Positions 34,511 through 45,503 of a stretch of DNA of 64,000 nucleotides are shown one piece after another (position 1 is the first letter of the stretch; the number at the start of each line of letters is the position of its first letter). The stretch lies in contig NC_044916.1 in assembly GCF_003576645.1 (NCBI RefSeq), forward strand, positions 6,506,941 to 6,570,940. The letters run 5' to 3'. The position numbers were made by a program, and so were the translations under genes. The stretch comes from Ipomoea triloba. Lineage: Eukaryota > Streptophyta > Magnoliopsida > Solanales > Convolvulaceae. A model generated the notes under the pieces. The model had not been told where the DNA came from and did no database searches. It saw only the letters and a list, made by a program, of their open reading frames with translations.

Positions 34511-35800
34511 ATGGAGAGCACCGATTCGTCGAGCGGGTCCCAGCAGCCGCAGCTCCCGCCGGGGTTCCGCTTCCACCCCACCGACGAGGAGCTGGTGGTC
34601 CACTACCTCAAGAAGAAGGTCGCCTCCGCCACCCTCCCGGTGGCCATCATCGCCGAGGTCGATCTTTACAAGTTTGATCCCTGGGAACTACCCGGTATAT
34701 ATCATTAATTAGCTAGTTTAATTGTGAGCATAATATGTGTAGTTCAACTATCAACTTAGAACTTTTAGTTGAGATTGAGCACATGCTTTAATTAATCTAT
34801 TTTTCTATCCTAATTTTGATTTCTTATGGTTTAAAATTTGTAGCTAAGGCGACGTTTGGAGAGCAAGAGTGGTATTTCTTTAGCCCTCGGGACAGGAAGT
34901 ACCCTAACGGCGCCCGGCCGAACCGGGCGGCGACGTCCGGGTACTGGAAGGCTACCGGGACCGACAAGCCGGTGTTGACGGCCGGCGGGACGCAGAAAGT
35001 GGGAGTTAAGAAAGCGCTGGTGTTTTACGGCGGAAAGCCGCCCAAAGGGGTGAAGACTAATTGGATTATGCATGAGTATAGGCTTGCTGATAATAAACCC
35101 AATAACAAACCTCCCGGTTGTGATATCAACAAGAAAGGCTCTCTCAGGGTACGTTATTCTATCAATCGTGGATTTTAAGGTTTCTGTTTCTTTTGATCTT
35201 ACATTTGAAAAGACCCAGATCTTTAGAGAGAGAGAGAGAATGATTAATGATTTTCTTGTTTTTTAGTTGGATGATTGGGTTTTGTGTCGGATTTACAAGA
35301 AAAACAACACGCAGAGGCCAATGGATCACGAAAGGGACGATTTGAATGAGATGTTGGGATCAATTCCATCTCCTATGCCCACAACAATCCAATTTGGCCA
35401 ACAAAAATTTCATCATCATAATCATCATCAAGGACTACTCAAAGCCGCCGCAAACTACGGGGGTCTGTTAGAAAACGATCAGAACATCTACCAAGGAATG
35501 ATTACTAGCAATGGATCGCCGATTGTCTCTCCGGCCGCCGCTAATCTCCTCCCTTCAAAACACCTCCCCGCCATGTACTGGACCGAAGACGCCCCGACCT
35601 GCAGCGACTCATCGCCGCTCACTAAAAAATTCCTCGCCGATGACAGCCACTTAACGGCCGCCCGGACCGACGACCAAAGCGGCGCCGGCGCCTCCGGCTC
35701 CATTGCCACCCTCCTCAGCCAACTCCCCCAACAGAACGTCGCCGGCGACGGCGTATTCCGGCAACCATACCAAGTCTCCGGCCTCAATTGGTACTCTTGA
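34511..35800 (+). CDS. NAC-domain transcription factor, NOR/NARS type
   Basis: Three exons, 34511-34694, 34844-35148 and 35267-35800, GT-AG throughout, 340 residues. The NAC domain runs from about 15 to 175: [14 protein letters not shown] (15-28), DPWELP (56-61), [15 protein letters not shown] (70-84), [10 protein letters not shown] (96-105), [11 protein letters not shown], and [12 protein letters not shown] (164-175). Intron positions are the standard two of the NAC family. The start [10 protein letters not shown] and the end GLNWYS recall tomato NOR and NOR-like1; Arabidopsis NARS1/NARS2 (ANAC056/018) are the nearest kin I know. Those factors act in ripening, senescence and seed coat. The C-terminal half, the usual activation region, has a His-rich patch (FHHHNHHQ) and a Ser/Ala-rich stretch. 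The exact orthologue is not decided. Confidence 0.95.
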
Positions 35801-36281
35801 AAATTAAAATTGGACCGACAAAACAAAAAACAAAAAACAAAAAAACACACATGACATGCAACGCCTCCGCCTATATACATATGATCCCATATTCTTCTTC
35901 AATTCTCCTCTCTATTACAATCTTGCAGCACCGAGATTATGAACGGCCGGGATTAATCCAAGGATATTTCAAGCATAATGCGATACTAGCTAGGGAGATC
36001 CAATTGAAGACCATAGAAGAATACTTGGATGGTGAAAGTCTCTTGAACGTAGCCAATTTTAGGTGAGGCCCCTATAAATATTATTAATCTCTTTTTAGCC
36101 CCATCATTTTATATATACTCTTAATTTTGGCTTGTTTCGTATAATCATATATAAATATATAATAGAGATGCAAAGAAATCTTGTAATCTTGATGTGTAGA
36201 AAATTATAATTATATATATATATAGAAACATGTAATATGTATAGGTATTTATATATTTTAATTTCTTCTCTGCTGAATAAA
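35801..36281 (+). other. NAC 3' UTR and flank
   Basis: Follows the TGA at 35798-35800. AATAAA occurs at 36276-36281. A different reading frame stays open to 36066 (HRDYERPGLIQGYFKHNAIL...), preceded by a splice-acceptor-like cttgcag at about 35930. I treat it as untranslated sequence. Confidence 0.5.
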
Positions 36282-36760
36282 ATTAATATAATATTATCTC
36301 TGAACTAGAAGATCAAACTTTGTATACTGGTTCTTGAATTTTTAAATATGAGCAAAAAAGTGTACTATATATTTAGTTATCTTAATATGTAAAAATTATT
36401 GTTATTTATATCTTAATATAATACGAAGAAAAAATTGTACCTTTTAATTATCAGTCACAACATTATGCTATTGTCTTGTGAGGATTATATTATTTCCCTT
36501 AAAATGTACAAATTGAATTACCCAAAATGATATATATATATATATCAAATACATCATCTTATGTATATTCATCTCCTTAATCTTTTAAAAAGTTTGTTAA
36601 CTTGTATTTTTTTATGCATATATATAACCCTTGAAATATAATGTATGATTTTTAAAATATAAATAAATAGAATTTTTACAAGGTATTATTACATGGTAAT
36701 TCTTCAAAAATATTTTTCTTTTTACCATAATCACACCTTTCAAAAAATAAGAAAAAAAAA
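36282..36760. other. AT-rich intergenic stretch
   Basis: No gene or element was recognised. Confidence 0.45.
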
Positions 36761-36764
36761 AGTC

Positions 36765-36905
36765 ATCATGTATAACTCAGTGGTCGAAAGTCTTAAAGTG
36801 GATATAGCGCCCAACAATTATCCCGGTGTGAATCCTCAATGGAAGAGGATCGGGAGATCTCAGCCGGAGGAAAAAAACACAAAGCACTCAGACTTAACGA
36901 TTCTA
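36765..36905 (+). mobile_element. SINE-like fragment
   Basis: Box-A-like TATAACTCAGTGGTCG (about 36770) and box-B-like GGTGTGAATCC (about 36825), spaced about 55 bp, resemble a tRNA head. No tail or duplication was found. Confidence 0.4.
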
Positions 36906-37014
36906 AAAGGGAGTTAATTGTTTTGAAATACGGCATGATACTATGTCATAATGTACAGTCCTATAAAAATTTTTTGACATCAATGATTGATTAACCACAA
37001 AAATTGATGATGTA

Positions 37015-37165
37015 TAAAGTATAAACTTATATTCTTGAGTGACGATGACTGACTTAAACGAAGAAGACTAGCTTATAATTTTTTTCCGTTGAGAATCAAA
37101 TTTGTAAATTTATAATTATCAAGTCAATCGTCTGACTAACTTATTAGATTTGCCACCATAGAAAC
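37015..37165 (+). repeat. Dispersed repeat, family R2
   Basis: Shares in order 'gaagactar', 'gttgagaatcaaatttgtaa', 'aattatcaagtcaat' and 'ctgaccaac'-type words with 33730-33835 and 38580-38665. Probably a SINE family. Confidence 0.45.
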
Positions 37166-37169
37166 GCAA

Positions 37170-38450
37170 ATTCGAAGAATTATAACTCGTTTACATAGCT
37201 GATAGTCCAATCATGAAAATAAAAATCTTAAACAGTTAAACTAATGATCGAAACATAATGGTTGTGAAAAGACAAAATTAAAAAATCAAGAATCAAGAGA
37301 TTTGTTGTAAATAACGGCAGCATGACGGCGTCAAACAAGAATTCAAGCTATATAATATGGTGTATAATTAATAGAAAAATATATTTATTTTATCGTTATT
37401 GATGGAGACTGTATTCATTAATACATGGCATATATGGAGGTAAAGGGTCAATTCTGAAGGTGATGGAAGGAAATAATTATAAATTTAAACTTATTTTCAT
37501 TGATTTGATCTCCAAAAATTAACTTTCAATAAATAAAATAAAATAAAATAAAAAGAATTCCAGGCTACATTTTTCTCATATGAATAAAAGTACAATGCAA
37601 TTATGGTCATTTTTTTCAATAAATACACAATCATTAGTTCATTACAATCTCTAAATATATCAATAATAACCACCAAGAATTTATTTCACTTTTAGTCCTT
37701 TGGCTTACAATCACTATTTTTGTTTGTTTAAAGTTTTAAGTAATTGACATTAAAATGTTTCGCTTCTAGTCCTTCAACTTTAAAAATGTTTTTCTAGCAA
37801 TTAAAAATATCTAAAAACGTTTTCACTTTGTAAAAATTTCATCGAACTCCACCCTACTATATATGTATAGTAAGAGCACTATTGACATTTTGAATTTAGA
37901 GTGAATTTTTTTAAAAAAATAAAATTGATGCCAAGCACCTTAGACTTAGATGACACTTTTGTGGCTCTCTTTGAGACCTGGTGGTTGGATATTGAGGGAA
38001 GATCATAAGATCGAACTTTGGTGGTGATCTACGACTCAGACAGTCCATAGTATTCTAAAACAAAAACAAAAATTGATCAGTAAAATTATAAAATTCAATC
38101 ACCATACAAGTAAAATGTCATTATATATACTCAAAAGACCAAAAGCACTTATCACCAATAACAAATAGAATCTAAATTATAAATTATCAATTCAACAGAT
38201 TTGTAGTATTTAACTACGGAGTATTTATTAATGCATTACTTGTAATTACAAATTAAAAAGAGTAATTAATTATATTTATGCATTTTTGCCTTTATATTTT
38301 CACATTTTTCTCATGTTTTGTTTATTAAATTATAAAAGAATTTCAATTTTACATTTTCACAACTTTCATTCCCGTCTTACGTAGCTCCTGAATCTTTGTT
38401 TTCTATGCACTCTTTAAAATATCATCACATAAAATTGTTTACGGTTTTTG
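37170..38450. other. Intergenic, one SINE-like patch
   Basis: 37940-38060 has a tRNA-tail-like 'agatcgaactttggtggtg' and ends in A-rich text. A (TAAAA)n tract lies at about 37532-37552. No gene. Confidence 0.4.
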
Positions 38451-38454
38451 GATG

Positions 38455-38700
38455 GCAAAGGAAACTAGTTGTCAGTACCCGAGGGTGTGCACTGAGTAAA
38501 TCTTGCCTTGTGACTCAAGCTGACAAAAGATTGCAGATTTGCAAGTAAACCAGCCCAAGTTACTCATAACTGACTAGCTTTAATCAAGAAGACCAATAAA
38601 TTGTTTCCACTGAAAATCAAATTGAAACATTTTAATTATTAAGCTAACAGTCCGACCAGCTTGATTGTGATTTCCAAGAAGACTTGAATTTTAACCTTAG
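38455..38700 (+). repeat. Dispersed repeat, family R2
   Basis: Third and longest copy of the family at 33640-33850 and 37015-37165, with 'aagaccaata', 'ttgtttccactgaaaatcaa' and 'attattaagctaacagtccg'. Confidence 0.5.
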
Positions 38701-39520
38701 GAGCAAGGAAGCTCATAGAATTTTGAGTCTAGTCAATGAGAGAGAAAGAGAGAATGTGAGTGGGTGTGGATGTCATTATCTTGGAAGAGTTGATAAGACA
38801 TGGCTAAGTATATTCCAAGACCCAAATATTATAGATCTCACATGTTGACAACAAGAGGCTAACCTCACTGCTCTCTTTTCTCTCTTTGCTGACTTTGGGA
38901 CCAAAACCTCACTGTCATTAAATGGAATCATTATCTTAAGAGCCACAAAATTTTAATGTTTCATTATCCATCGTTAATTGCATTCCTTTCTAGGTAAAGG
39001 GTACAAAACAACTTTTAACATGATTTCATTTCACTACCCTTAATTTAGGAAATGGATTATGCAGTGGTGGGAAATATGTCACTATTATATGTTTCTATTA
39101 TCTTCTTGATAACGAAGGATTTAATTCAATTCATTGTATGTATATGCACCAAAAGATTTATGCTTACTTACAGATAAATGTGTTACATCGACCCGTATAT
39201 ATATGTATAAGTATGTTTGTTACACGTCTCTTTCTTTCACGAACGTATTTTATGCATTATAGAAAAGATATGAATTTTTACTTGAACGAAAAAAATTTAC
39301 GCATTGTTGATAAGCTGTATTTTCTTTAGGAAGTTATATACGTATACGCATTTATATAATAATGGTAAGCACACTATCTAAGAAAGTATGTGATATGGTA
39401 ATATTATATTTACGTGTCAATATATATCTCCATCTTAAGAAATCAAATGTTAGGATCTTATCACTACTATATTTTTAAGTTTGCAATAATTATAAAATAA
39501 ACTCCGCTCTTATTGTAAAG
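38701..39520. other. Intergenic, no gene recognised
   Basis: AT-rich with short chance ORFs only. Confidence 0.45.
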
Positions 39521-39524
39521 CATT

Positions 39525-39680
39525 TGTATAGTATGTGCCTTGCGTTGTCAGTTTCTGTGTCTTATGTTACGTAATTCTGTACCTGAAACAAATTAGTAAT
39601 TATGTAACACACAACATATTTTGTGTATTATTTATGAATTTATGCATTGTGTTGCGAAATTATATCCATATAAAACATAA
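39525..39680 (+). repeat. Dispersed repeat R1
   Basis: Carries 'tgtgtcttatgttacg', 'tgtacctgaaacaaattagt' and 'tgaatttatgcattgtgttg', shared with 40055-40450 and 50865-51240. Confidence 0.5.
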
Positions 39681-40054
39681 ATTCTCCACCTATGGCAGAG
39701 GTGGCAAAGGCGGCTGCGAACCAGAGCTTCACTTTTGGGGAAGAAGAACAACAATTAAGGAAGAAGAAGGACAAGAACATGGAAAGACCAAATTGCCCCC
39801 TTGATTAACATAATTTGCCTAAAAAAATTCTCTGGAGACTTTTTGCCCGAGTGATCAAAATTAATAAAAATTGAATAGTTAAAGTACTAAATTAACAGTT
39901 TTAAAAGTTGTACGAGCCGTTGTTTGTACGTTATATAGATTTGGGGGATTTGGTATGTTGTAATTGTCATTGGCCTTAGCCATGGCCATTGGCTTTAGAT
40001 TACAATTAACAAGACTCCAATAGTCACTGGACCAAAATTGAAATTAACTCTATA

Positions 40055-40450
40055 AAATTGTGTACCTTAAACAAATTAGTAGGTGTGTAAAATAAGTAAA
40101 TGTATAACGTGTATGTGTCTTGCATTGTGAGTTTTTGTATCTTGTGTTATAAATTTCTGTACTAAGAGTATGAATTATGTACCTAGAATAGATGTGTCTT
40201 ATGTTATGAGTTTATGTATTATGTTGTGAATTCTTTGTCTATAGAGCATAAATTATCTACCTAAATCAGATTTGAAAACAAGTAAATATATAACATGTGT
40301 ATATGTGTCTTGCATTGCCAATTTTTGTATCTTATGTTGCATGCGTAATTCTGTACCTTTAAAAAATCAAAATAACACCGGTTTGATCCAAGGTCCACAA
40401 TGTTATGTGGGCCCTGGTCTATGATACAAAATTGCATGAAAAAACACTTC
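40055..40450 (+). repeat. Dispersed repeat R1
   Basis: Tandem-like runs of 'tgtgtcttgcattgtgag', 'taccttaaacaaattagtag' and 'atgaattatgtacct'. Ends with 'tgggccctggtctatgata', also seen in 51220-51240 and near 22240. Confidence 0.55.
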
Positions 40451-40960
40451 ATATATTTAAAATACTGACGTATTAAAATAATAAAACCACGTTATCATTT
40501 ATATATTTATAATATAAGGAGTTTTTATATATATAAAAATAAGTAAATTAAATAATGAACAACTGATGGTACGGAATTATTTTTTGTTTTGAAAGGAATA
40601 CGGAATTATTATTATTAATAAACAATATCAACAACAACAACAAAAAAGAATAAAAACAATAAATTATTTTTGAATGGGCACGGAAACATTGATCATAGAA
40701 GTAATTTTCTGTCCAAATAATCATTTCTTTAGTCAACTCATGTCTTGATTTGGCCGAAGATCCATGGTCATTGGAGATGTCGCCATTGAAGCCAATAGAA
40801 AAACATTAAAGAAAATAATAAAAAAATTTATAAAAATAACTTATAAAATTCAGAGCATATAAATTCTTTATAGGAATAGAGTTAGTAAAATATGTTCAAT
40901 AGAGTTGGTTAAATTTTGAGTAATAAGTTTTGCTAGACAATGTTTGTAATTTACTTTTAA
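40451..40960. other. Intergenic, no gene recognised
   Basis: AT-rich. Short ORFs without motifs. Confidence 0.45.
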
Positions 40961-40994
40961 TTTTTTTTATAAGAAAGGAAGCTTGCTTAATGCA

Positions 40995-41267
40995 TTAAAC
41001 CATAGTAAAGAACATCAAAAAGAAACATAGGAGGAGTGGTAAATCACTCGTAGCATTCAAACATCGAAACGGCCTCTCTGGTAATAGCATGGTTGCGTGG
41101 GCAACGCGATTCGCAGATCGCTTAGCAAAAAGGAAGCTGACGTCCTCAAATATCAACACTGCTTCTTTAACATCATCAATAAGAATACCAAGAGCAAAAT
41201 TAAAAGGTTCGGAAGTAATAAAATAAAAAAACTTGTTGCACACCAACCCAACATCAGAATGTTGCAC
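40995..41267 (-). pseudogene. LINE RNase H-like (RVT_3) C-terminal remnant
   Basis: The 90-codon minus-strand ORF contains ILIDDVKEAVLIFEDVSFLFAKRSANRVAHATM (quoted here as a region, about residues 29-62). The KRSANRVAH motif with the preceding hydrophobic strand is the hallmark of the RNase H-like tail of plant LINEs. A T-run on the plus strand at about 40962-40970 could be the poly(A) tail. The reverse transcriptase is absent, and the stop after the domain is normal for the family. Confidence 0.7.
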
Positions 41268-41289
41268 ACCTCATCCAGTTCGGTATAGC

Positions 41290-41730
41290 TTAGAAAAGTC
41301 GTTGGGTTTATTTTTGTTTTGAAATTAATAGAGTATATTATTTCAAAATCTAAAACTTATACATTTTTAGTCAAATGTATGTGGTAACTTTTTATCTTTT
41401 TAACTTGAAATGAAATAGTTAAAAGTATAAGCATTAAAAAATAAAAATAAAAAATTAATTAACGGGGTTTTCAAAAAAAAAATAAAGTATTAACGGAGTA
41501 AGGAAATATGTGTCAAAAAATTAAAGTACAATCATTAAAACGCAATATATTAATATATAATTTGGATGAAAATTAGATTTTAAATTTAAAAATACAGCTC
41601 ACTCTCTCTGTTTGGGAGAGTGGTAAAATTGGAGCAATGGAGGTTAAATTGGAGCTTTAATAGTTAGAAATATGAAAAAAAAAAAAAATTGTTTAGAAAC
41701 ACATTAGTGACTGCGAAATTAGAATGATAA

Positions 41731-41774
<44 letters not shown>

Positions 41775-42020
41775 GTTATAGACATTTGTATAAAATCTAT
41801 AAATAATAATTTGAAAAATGTGTCAAATACTCCATCTAAGTCGAATGAATATTGGGTCTAACTTTTTTTTTTTTTTTTAAAGTGTAATTGAATCGAATTG
41901 TTACATTTTTTTTAAAAGCGAGTCCAATTGTTACATATTTACAACTTATTGCTAATTTTGTATTGACTAAGCTTATGCATATACTATTTTTAAAGATGGC
42001 AATGATTTGGCATGACATAT
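41290..42020. other. AT-rich intergenic with (ATT)n
   Basis: An (ATT)n array lies at about 41731-41774. No gene was recognised. Confidence 0.5.
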
Positions 42021-42023
42021 AAA

Positions 42024-42125
42024 ATGAATTAGCCACCTTTTTTTTTTGAAAGACAAAATTCCTCCCCACAAAAAGAGCTCACTTGCCACTTGAGCTACCC
42101 AACTGGATATGAATTAGCCACCTTT
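42024..42125 (-). mobile_element. 68-bp micro-SINE with perfect 17-bp TSD
   Basis: Body 42041-42108. The flanks are the identical 17-mer atgaattagccaccttt (42024-42040 and 42109-42125). On the minus strand it opens with gttgggtagctcaagtggcaag (a tRNA box A), runs about 40 bases further and ends in an A-tract. Box B is missing. The head matches the full SINE at 4778-4960. Confidence 0.85.
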
Positions 42126-42242
42126 AAAAAATTTAAAATTAAATAAAAATTGTTGCAAGATTGTCCCTGCCCAATAAGAAGACAATTTGGTTGTTGTCTC
42201 CTAGGATTTTTTAGACAGACATATTGTTAAATAATAATATTA

Positions 42243-42455
42243 CGTCATTCATCCTATTTTATATGTCTAGTTTAGTAACCATGTTTAATTGAAATTATTT
42301 TTAATTTAATTTTTCATAATATTATGTTTAGTATTAGTATATAAAATTTATATATTTAAAAACTGTATAATATATTATTAAACAAAAAAATAAATTTAAA
42401 AATACGTAAGAAAATAAGTAAAGAAAATATGGTTAGACTAATAGCATGATTGTGT
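42243..42455. mobile_element. Diverged Stowaway relative
   Basis: The interior ('gaaattatttttaatttaattttt', 'tagtattagtatataaaatt', 'tatatttaaaaactg', 'aaaataagtaa') is collinear with the MITE at 27239-27484. The termini are worn. A TA precedes 42243. Confidence 0.6.
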
Positions 42456-42960
42456 AAATTAAAAAAAAATTAAAAAAAAATTAACGACTATTGTTTAATT
42501 AATTCAAAGAAGATAGCCACGTCTTCCTTGATGGCTTTCTTTGTCTGACAAATAAAGATACCTGGTCTGGTGTTATTTATTTATTTATTTATCAATGATT
42601 CACATAATAACGTACTATTTTTTTTTTTTGTGGGAAAGACCCGTCAAAGACGGGAGATAAAAGCTACCAGACACATAATAATGTACTATGATTCATAGTA
42701 TAATTTGAAAAATTCAAGCAAGTAATATATATAAATATAAGGCCCTGTTTGGTTGGATGTAGTTAGGGTGTAGTTGTAATTCATTGAATTGTAATTCAGT
42801 GAATTTGACAATTACAGTGTTTGGTTGGAGGTCCTCAAATTGGTGAATTACAATTCATGGGGTACCCCCCATGAATTGTAATTCGGTGTAGAGGAGGGGC
42901 ATTAAAGACCATTTTGCCCCTCCTCCCAATCCTTTGTCTTTTTTTTTTTTTAATTTTTGA

Positions 42961-42997
42961 AATTATTATTATTATTATTATTATTATTATTGAAAGA

Positions 42998-43041
<44 letters not shown>

Positions 43042-43046
43042 TACTA

Positions 43047-43090
<44 letters not shown>

Positions 43091-43129
43091 GAAAGAATTA
43101 TTATTATTATTATTATTATTATTGAAAGA

Positions 43130-43190
<61 letters not shown>
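42961..43190. repeat. (ATT)n array with GAAAGA interruptions
   Basis: ATT repeats interrupted three times by 'gaaagaatt' and once by an 'actactattg' unit. Long frames across it (poly-Asn, poly-Ile, poly-Leu) are artefacts of the repeat. Confidence 0.95.
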
Positions 43191-43191
<1 letters not shown>

Positions 43192-43397
43192 TAGTATTTT
43201 CACCCGTGCATTGCACGGAATGAATTTGTTATAATATTTTAAGAAATATTTGAATCGATATACAATTATATAAATTATAACATCGAATATGAGTATGAAT
43301 AAGTGTATAAATGCAATTATAGTATGAGTCTTCCTTGCATGCAACAAATATCACAAAAATTCAGTGTTCTAAAATAAGTGTATAAATGCAATAGGTA

Positions 43398-43969
43398 NNN
43401 NNNNNNNNNNNNNNNNNNNNNNNNNNNNNNNNNNNNNNNNNNNNNNNNNNNNNNNNNNNNNNNNNNNNNNNNNNNNNNNNNNNNNNNNNNNNNNNNNNNN
43501 NNNNNNNNNNNNNNNNNNNNNNNNNNNNNNNNNNNNNNNNNNNNNNNNNNNNNNNNNNNNNNNNNNNNNNNNNNNNNNNNNNNNNNNNNNNNNNNNNNNN
43601 NNNNNNNNNNNNNNNNNNNNNNNNNNNNNNNNNNNNNNNNNNNNNNNNNNNNNNNNNNNNNNNNNNNNNNNNNNNNNNNNNNNNNNNNNNNNNNNNNNNN
43701 NNNNNNNNNNNNNNNNNNNNNNNNNNNNNNNNNNNNNNNNNNNNNNNNNNNNNNNNNNNNNNNNNNNNNNNNNNNNNNNNNNNNNNNNNNNNNNNNNNNN
43801 NNNNNNNNNNNNNNNNNNNNNNNNNNNNNNNNNNNNNNNNNNNNNNNNNNNNNNNNNNNNNNNNNNNNNNNNNNNNNNNNNNNNNNNNNNNNNNNNNNNN
43901 NNNNNNNNNNNNNNNNNNNNNNNNNNNNNNNNNNNNNNNNNNNNNNNNNNNNNNNNNNNNNNNNNNNNN
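43398..43969. other. Assembly gap (572 N)
   Basis: Run of N inside the Helitron. Frames spanning it are meaningless. Confidence 1.
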
Positions 43970-43974
43970 AAAAA

Positions 43975-44345
43975 ATTAGCATAAAATGGCATTTTACTGG
44001 CAATATTGTGGTACAAATATATGTGGGGTCCACTTTCGATTTGGGTCGGGTCAAAGTGGATTCGTGTTCTTCGTAGTTAGACGAAAAGATTGATATATTG
44101 TATGCTCAAAACTGATAATAGGTGAATGAGAAATTGGTTCTCAAAGTTGACCCATTTGAGTTAGAAAAATATAGAGAAAAACCTTTCAAGTAACTTTTGT
44201 CCCACATTGGTTTGAGAAGTGGTTTGCACCACTACTTATACAAGAGTTTTTCTAAGGCTTATTGAATTGTATAGCATAGAGGCTCTCTCTCGCGCGCAAG
44301 TAGGGTGCAAATGAAATCCCAAAATGAACTTAAAAAGGCTTAACT
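43975..44345 (+). mobile_element. LTR-like fragment inside the Helitron, relative of 2880-3260
   Basis: Shares ordered blocks with 2880-3260 ('gatatattgtatgctcaaaa', tcccacattgg-type, 'ttgaattgtatagcatagag'). It abuts the N gap, so its left limit is unknown. Confidence 0.5.
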
Positions 44346-44419
44346 CGTGCGCCGACACCTGCATGCACGAATGTCGTTCAGAAAATTGGTTGGCCTTGCA
44401 GGTTGAATTATGCCAAATT

Positions 44420-45005
44420 TTCATATTTTTTACAATATTACGCAAACCATACCATAATACTATCAGTCTGTTATGGGCGGGAAGTTAAAACTTAGGATAT
44501 TGTTTTTATTAATAGCATAGATTGCATTGCAGAGAAATATATATACTGAATTATTACCATTAGTAATTCTAGTTTAGAATTGTATTACAAATAGGAACGT
44601 AGGGAAGAATATACTTTATTAGGAATTCTATTTTAATTTACAATTGTATTAGGGATAGGAATTGTATTACCATATTTTACAATATTATGCAAACCATAAT
44701 ATTCTAGGTCTGTTTTGGGCGGGAAGTTAAAACTGAGGATATTGTTTTTATTAATAGTATAGATTGCATTGCAGAGAAATATATATACTGAATTATTACC
44801 ATTAGTAATTCTAGTCTAGAATTGTATTACGAATAGGAACGTAGGGAAGAATATATTTTATTAGGAATTCTATTTTAATTTACAATTGTATTAGGGATAG
44901 GAATTGTATTACCGTATTTTACAATATTACGCACACCAAAATATTATAGGTCTGTTTTGGGCTGGAAGTTAAAACCGAGGATATTGTTTTTATTAATAGT
45001 ATAGA
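44420..45005. repeat. 242-bp tandem repeats (2.4 copies)
   Basis: The word tctgtt(a/t)tgggc starts at 44467, 44709 and 44951, exactly 242 bp apart. Copies differ by about one base in twenty, as judged by eye. Each unit contains a Helitron 5' terminus. Confidence 0.9.
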
Positions 45006-45187
45006 TTATTATTACATAAGGGTATTTTAGTCATTCTGTTACTTCTTACCTTTCAATTCCCTGTACTCCTATTCCTGCATACCAAACACTGTAATTTCAA
45101 TTCTTACGTTATTCATTGAATTACAATTCCACCGAATTACAATTCTTTTACTCCCTAATTCCCTGCTCCCAGCCAAACACCCTGTAA

Positions 45188-45503
45188 AGCACGGAAATTC
45201 ATGGGACATGAAAAAGATTCAGCAAAACAAGAATAAAGTAATCAATAAATTAGGAATAGCTAGTGCCCAGCCCATCTTCTCATGGCCCAACAAAACAAAA
45301 TAAAATGAAATAAAAACAAAAACAAAAAAAAAAAAAACAAAACAAAACAAAAACAAAAACGAAATTATTAAAAGAGAGAACTGTTCGTTCAAGCCCGCGG
45401 CGCATTCTTACATTTCTTTGGCAATTTGTATTGTGGACTAGCAACTAGGGTCCATAGTAATATGAATCCTGAATTTAAACGATGTCGTTTCAGTCTTTGA
45501 TTT
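45188..45503. other. Intergenic, A-rich simple sequence
   Basis: (aaaac)n-like tract at about 45291-45360; no gene. Confidence 0.5.

Larger units (their letters stand above)
43191..45005 (-). mobile_element. Nonautonomous Helitron with three tandem 5' ends
   Basis: On the minus strand the 3' end is CTAG at 43191 followed by host T. A 7-bp hairpin ccgtgca-t-tgcacgg lies 12 nt inside (43204-43218). The 5' end TCTATACTATTAATAAAAAC starts at 45005 after host A. Host sequence on both sides is ATT repeat, so insertion was between A and T. Two more copies of the 5' terminus start at 44763 and 44521. The inside includes the N gap and an LTR-like piece at 43975-44345. No Rep/helicase is seen. Confidence 0.82.
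42738..45187. mobile_element. Harbinger-like element with TAA TSD, split by a Helitron
   Basis: Left end ggccctgtttggttgg at 42741; right end agccaaacaccctg to 45184, which reversed gives cagggtgtttggctgg. Flanked by TAA at 42738-42740 and 45185-45187. 'attgaattgtaattc'-type words lie inside both ends. The middle holds an ATT array, a Helitron and the assembly gap. No transposase is visible. Confidence 0.6.

Noticed and set aside
35488..35880. 130-codon minus-strand frame over NAC exon 3
   Set aside because: Shadow of a GC-rich exon; no motif.
42835..43347. Long frames of poly-Ile, poly-Asn and poly-Leu
   Set aside because: They come from the ATT trinucleotide array read in six frames. There is no coding evidence.
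43317..44076. Frames of 215-245 codons made mostly of X
   Set aside because: They span the N gap and carry no sequence information.
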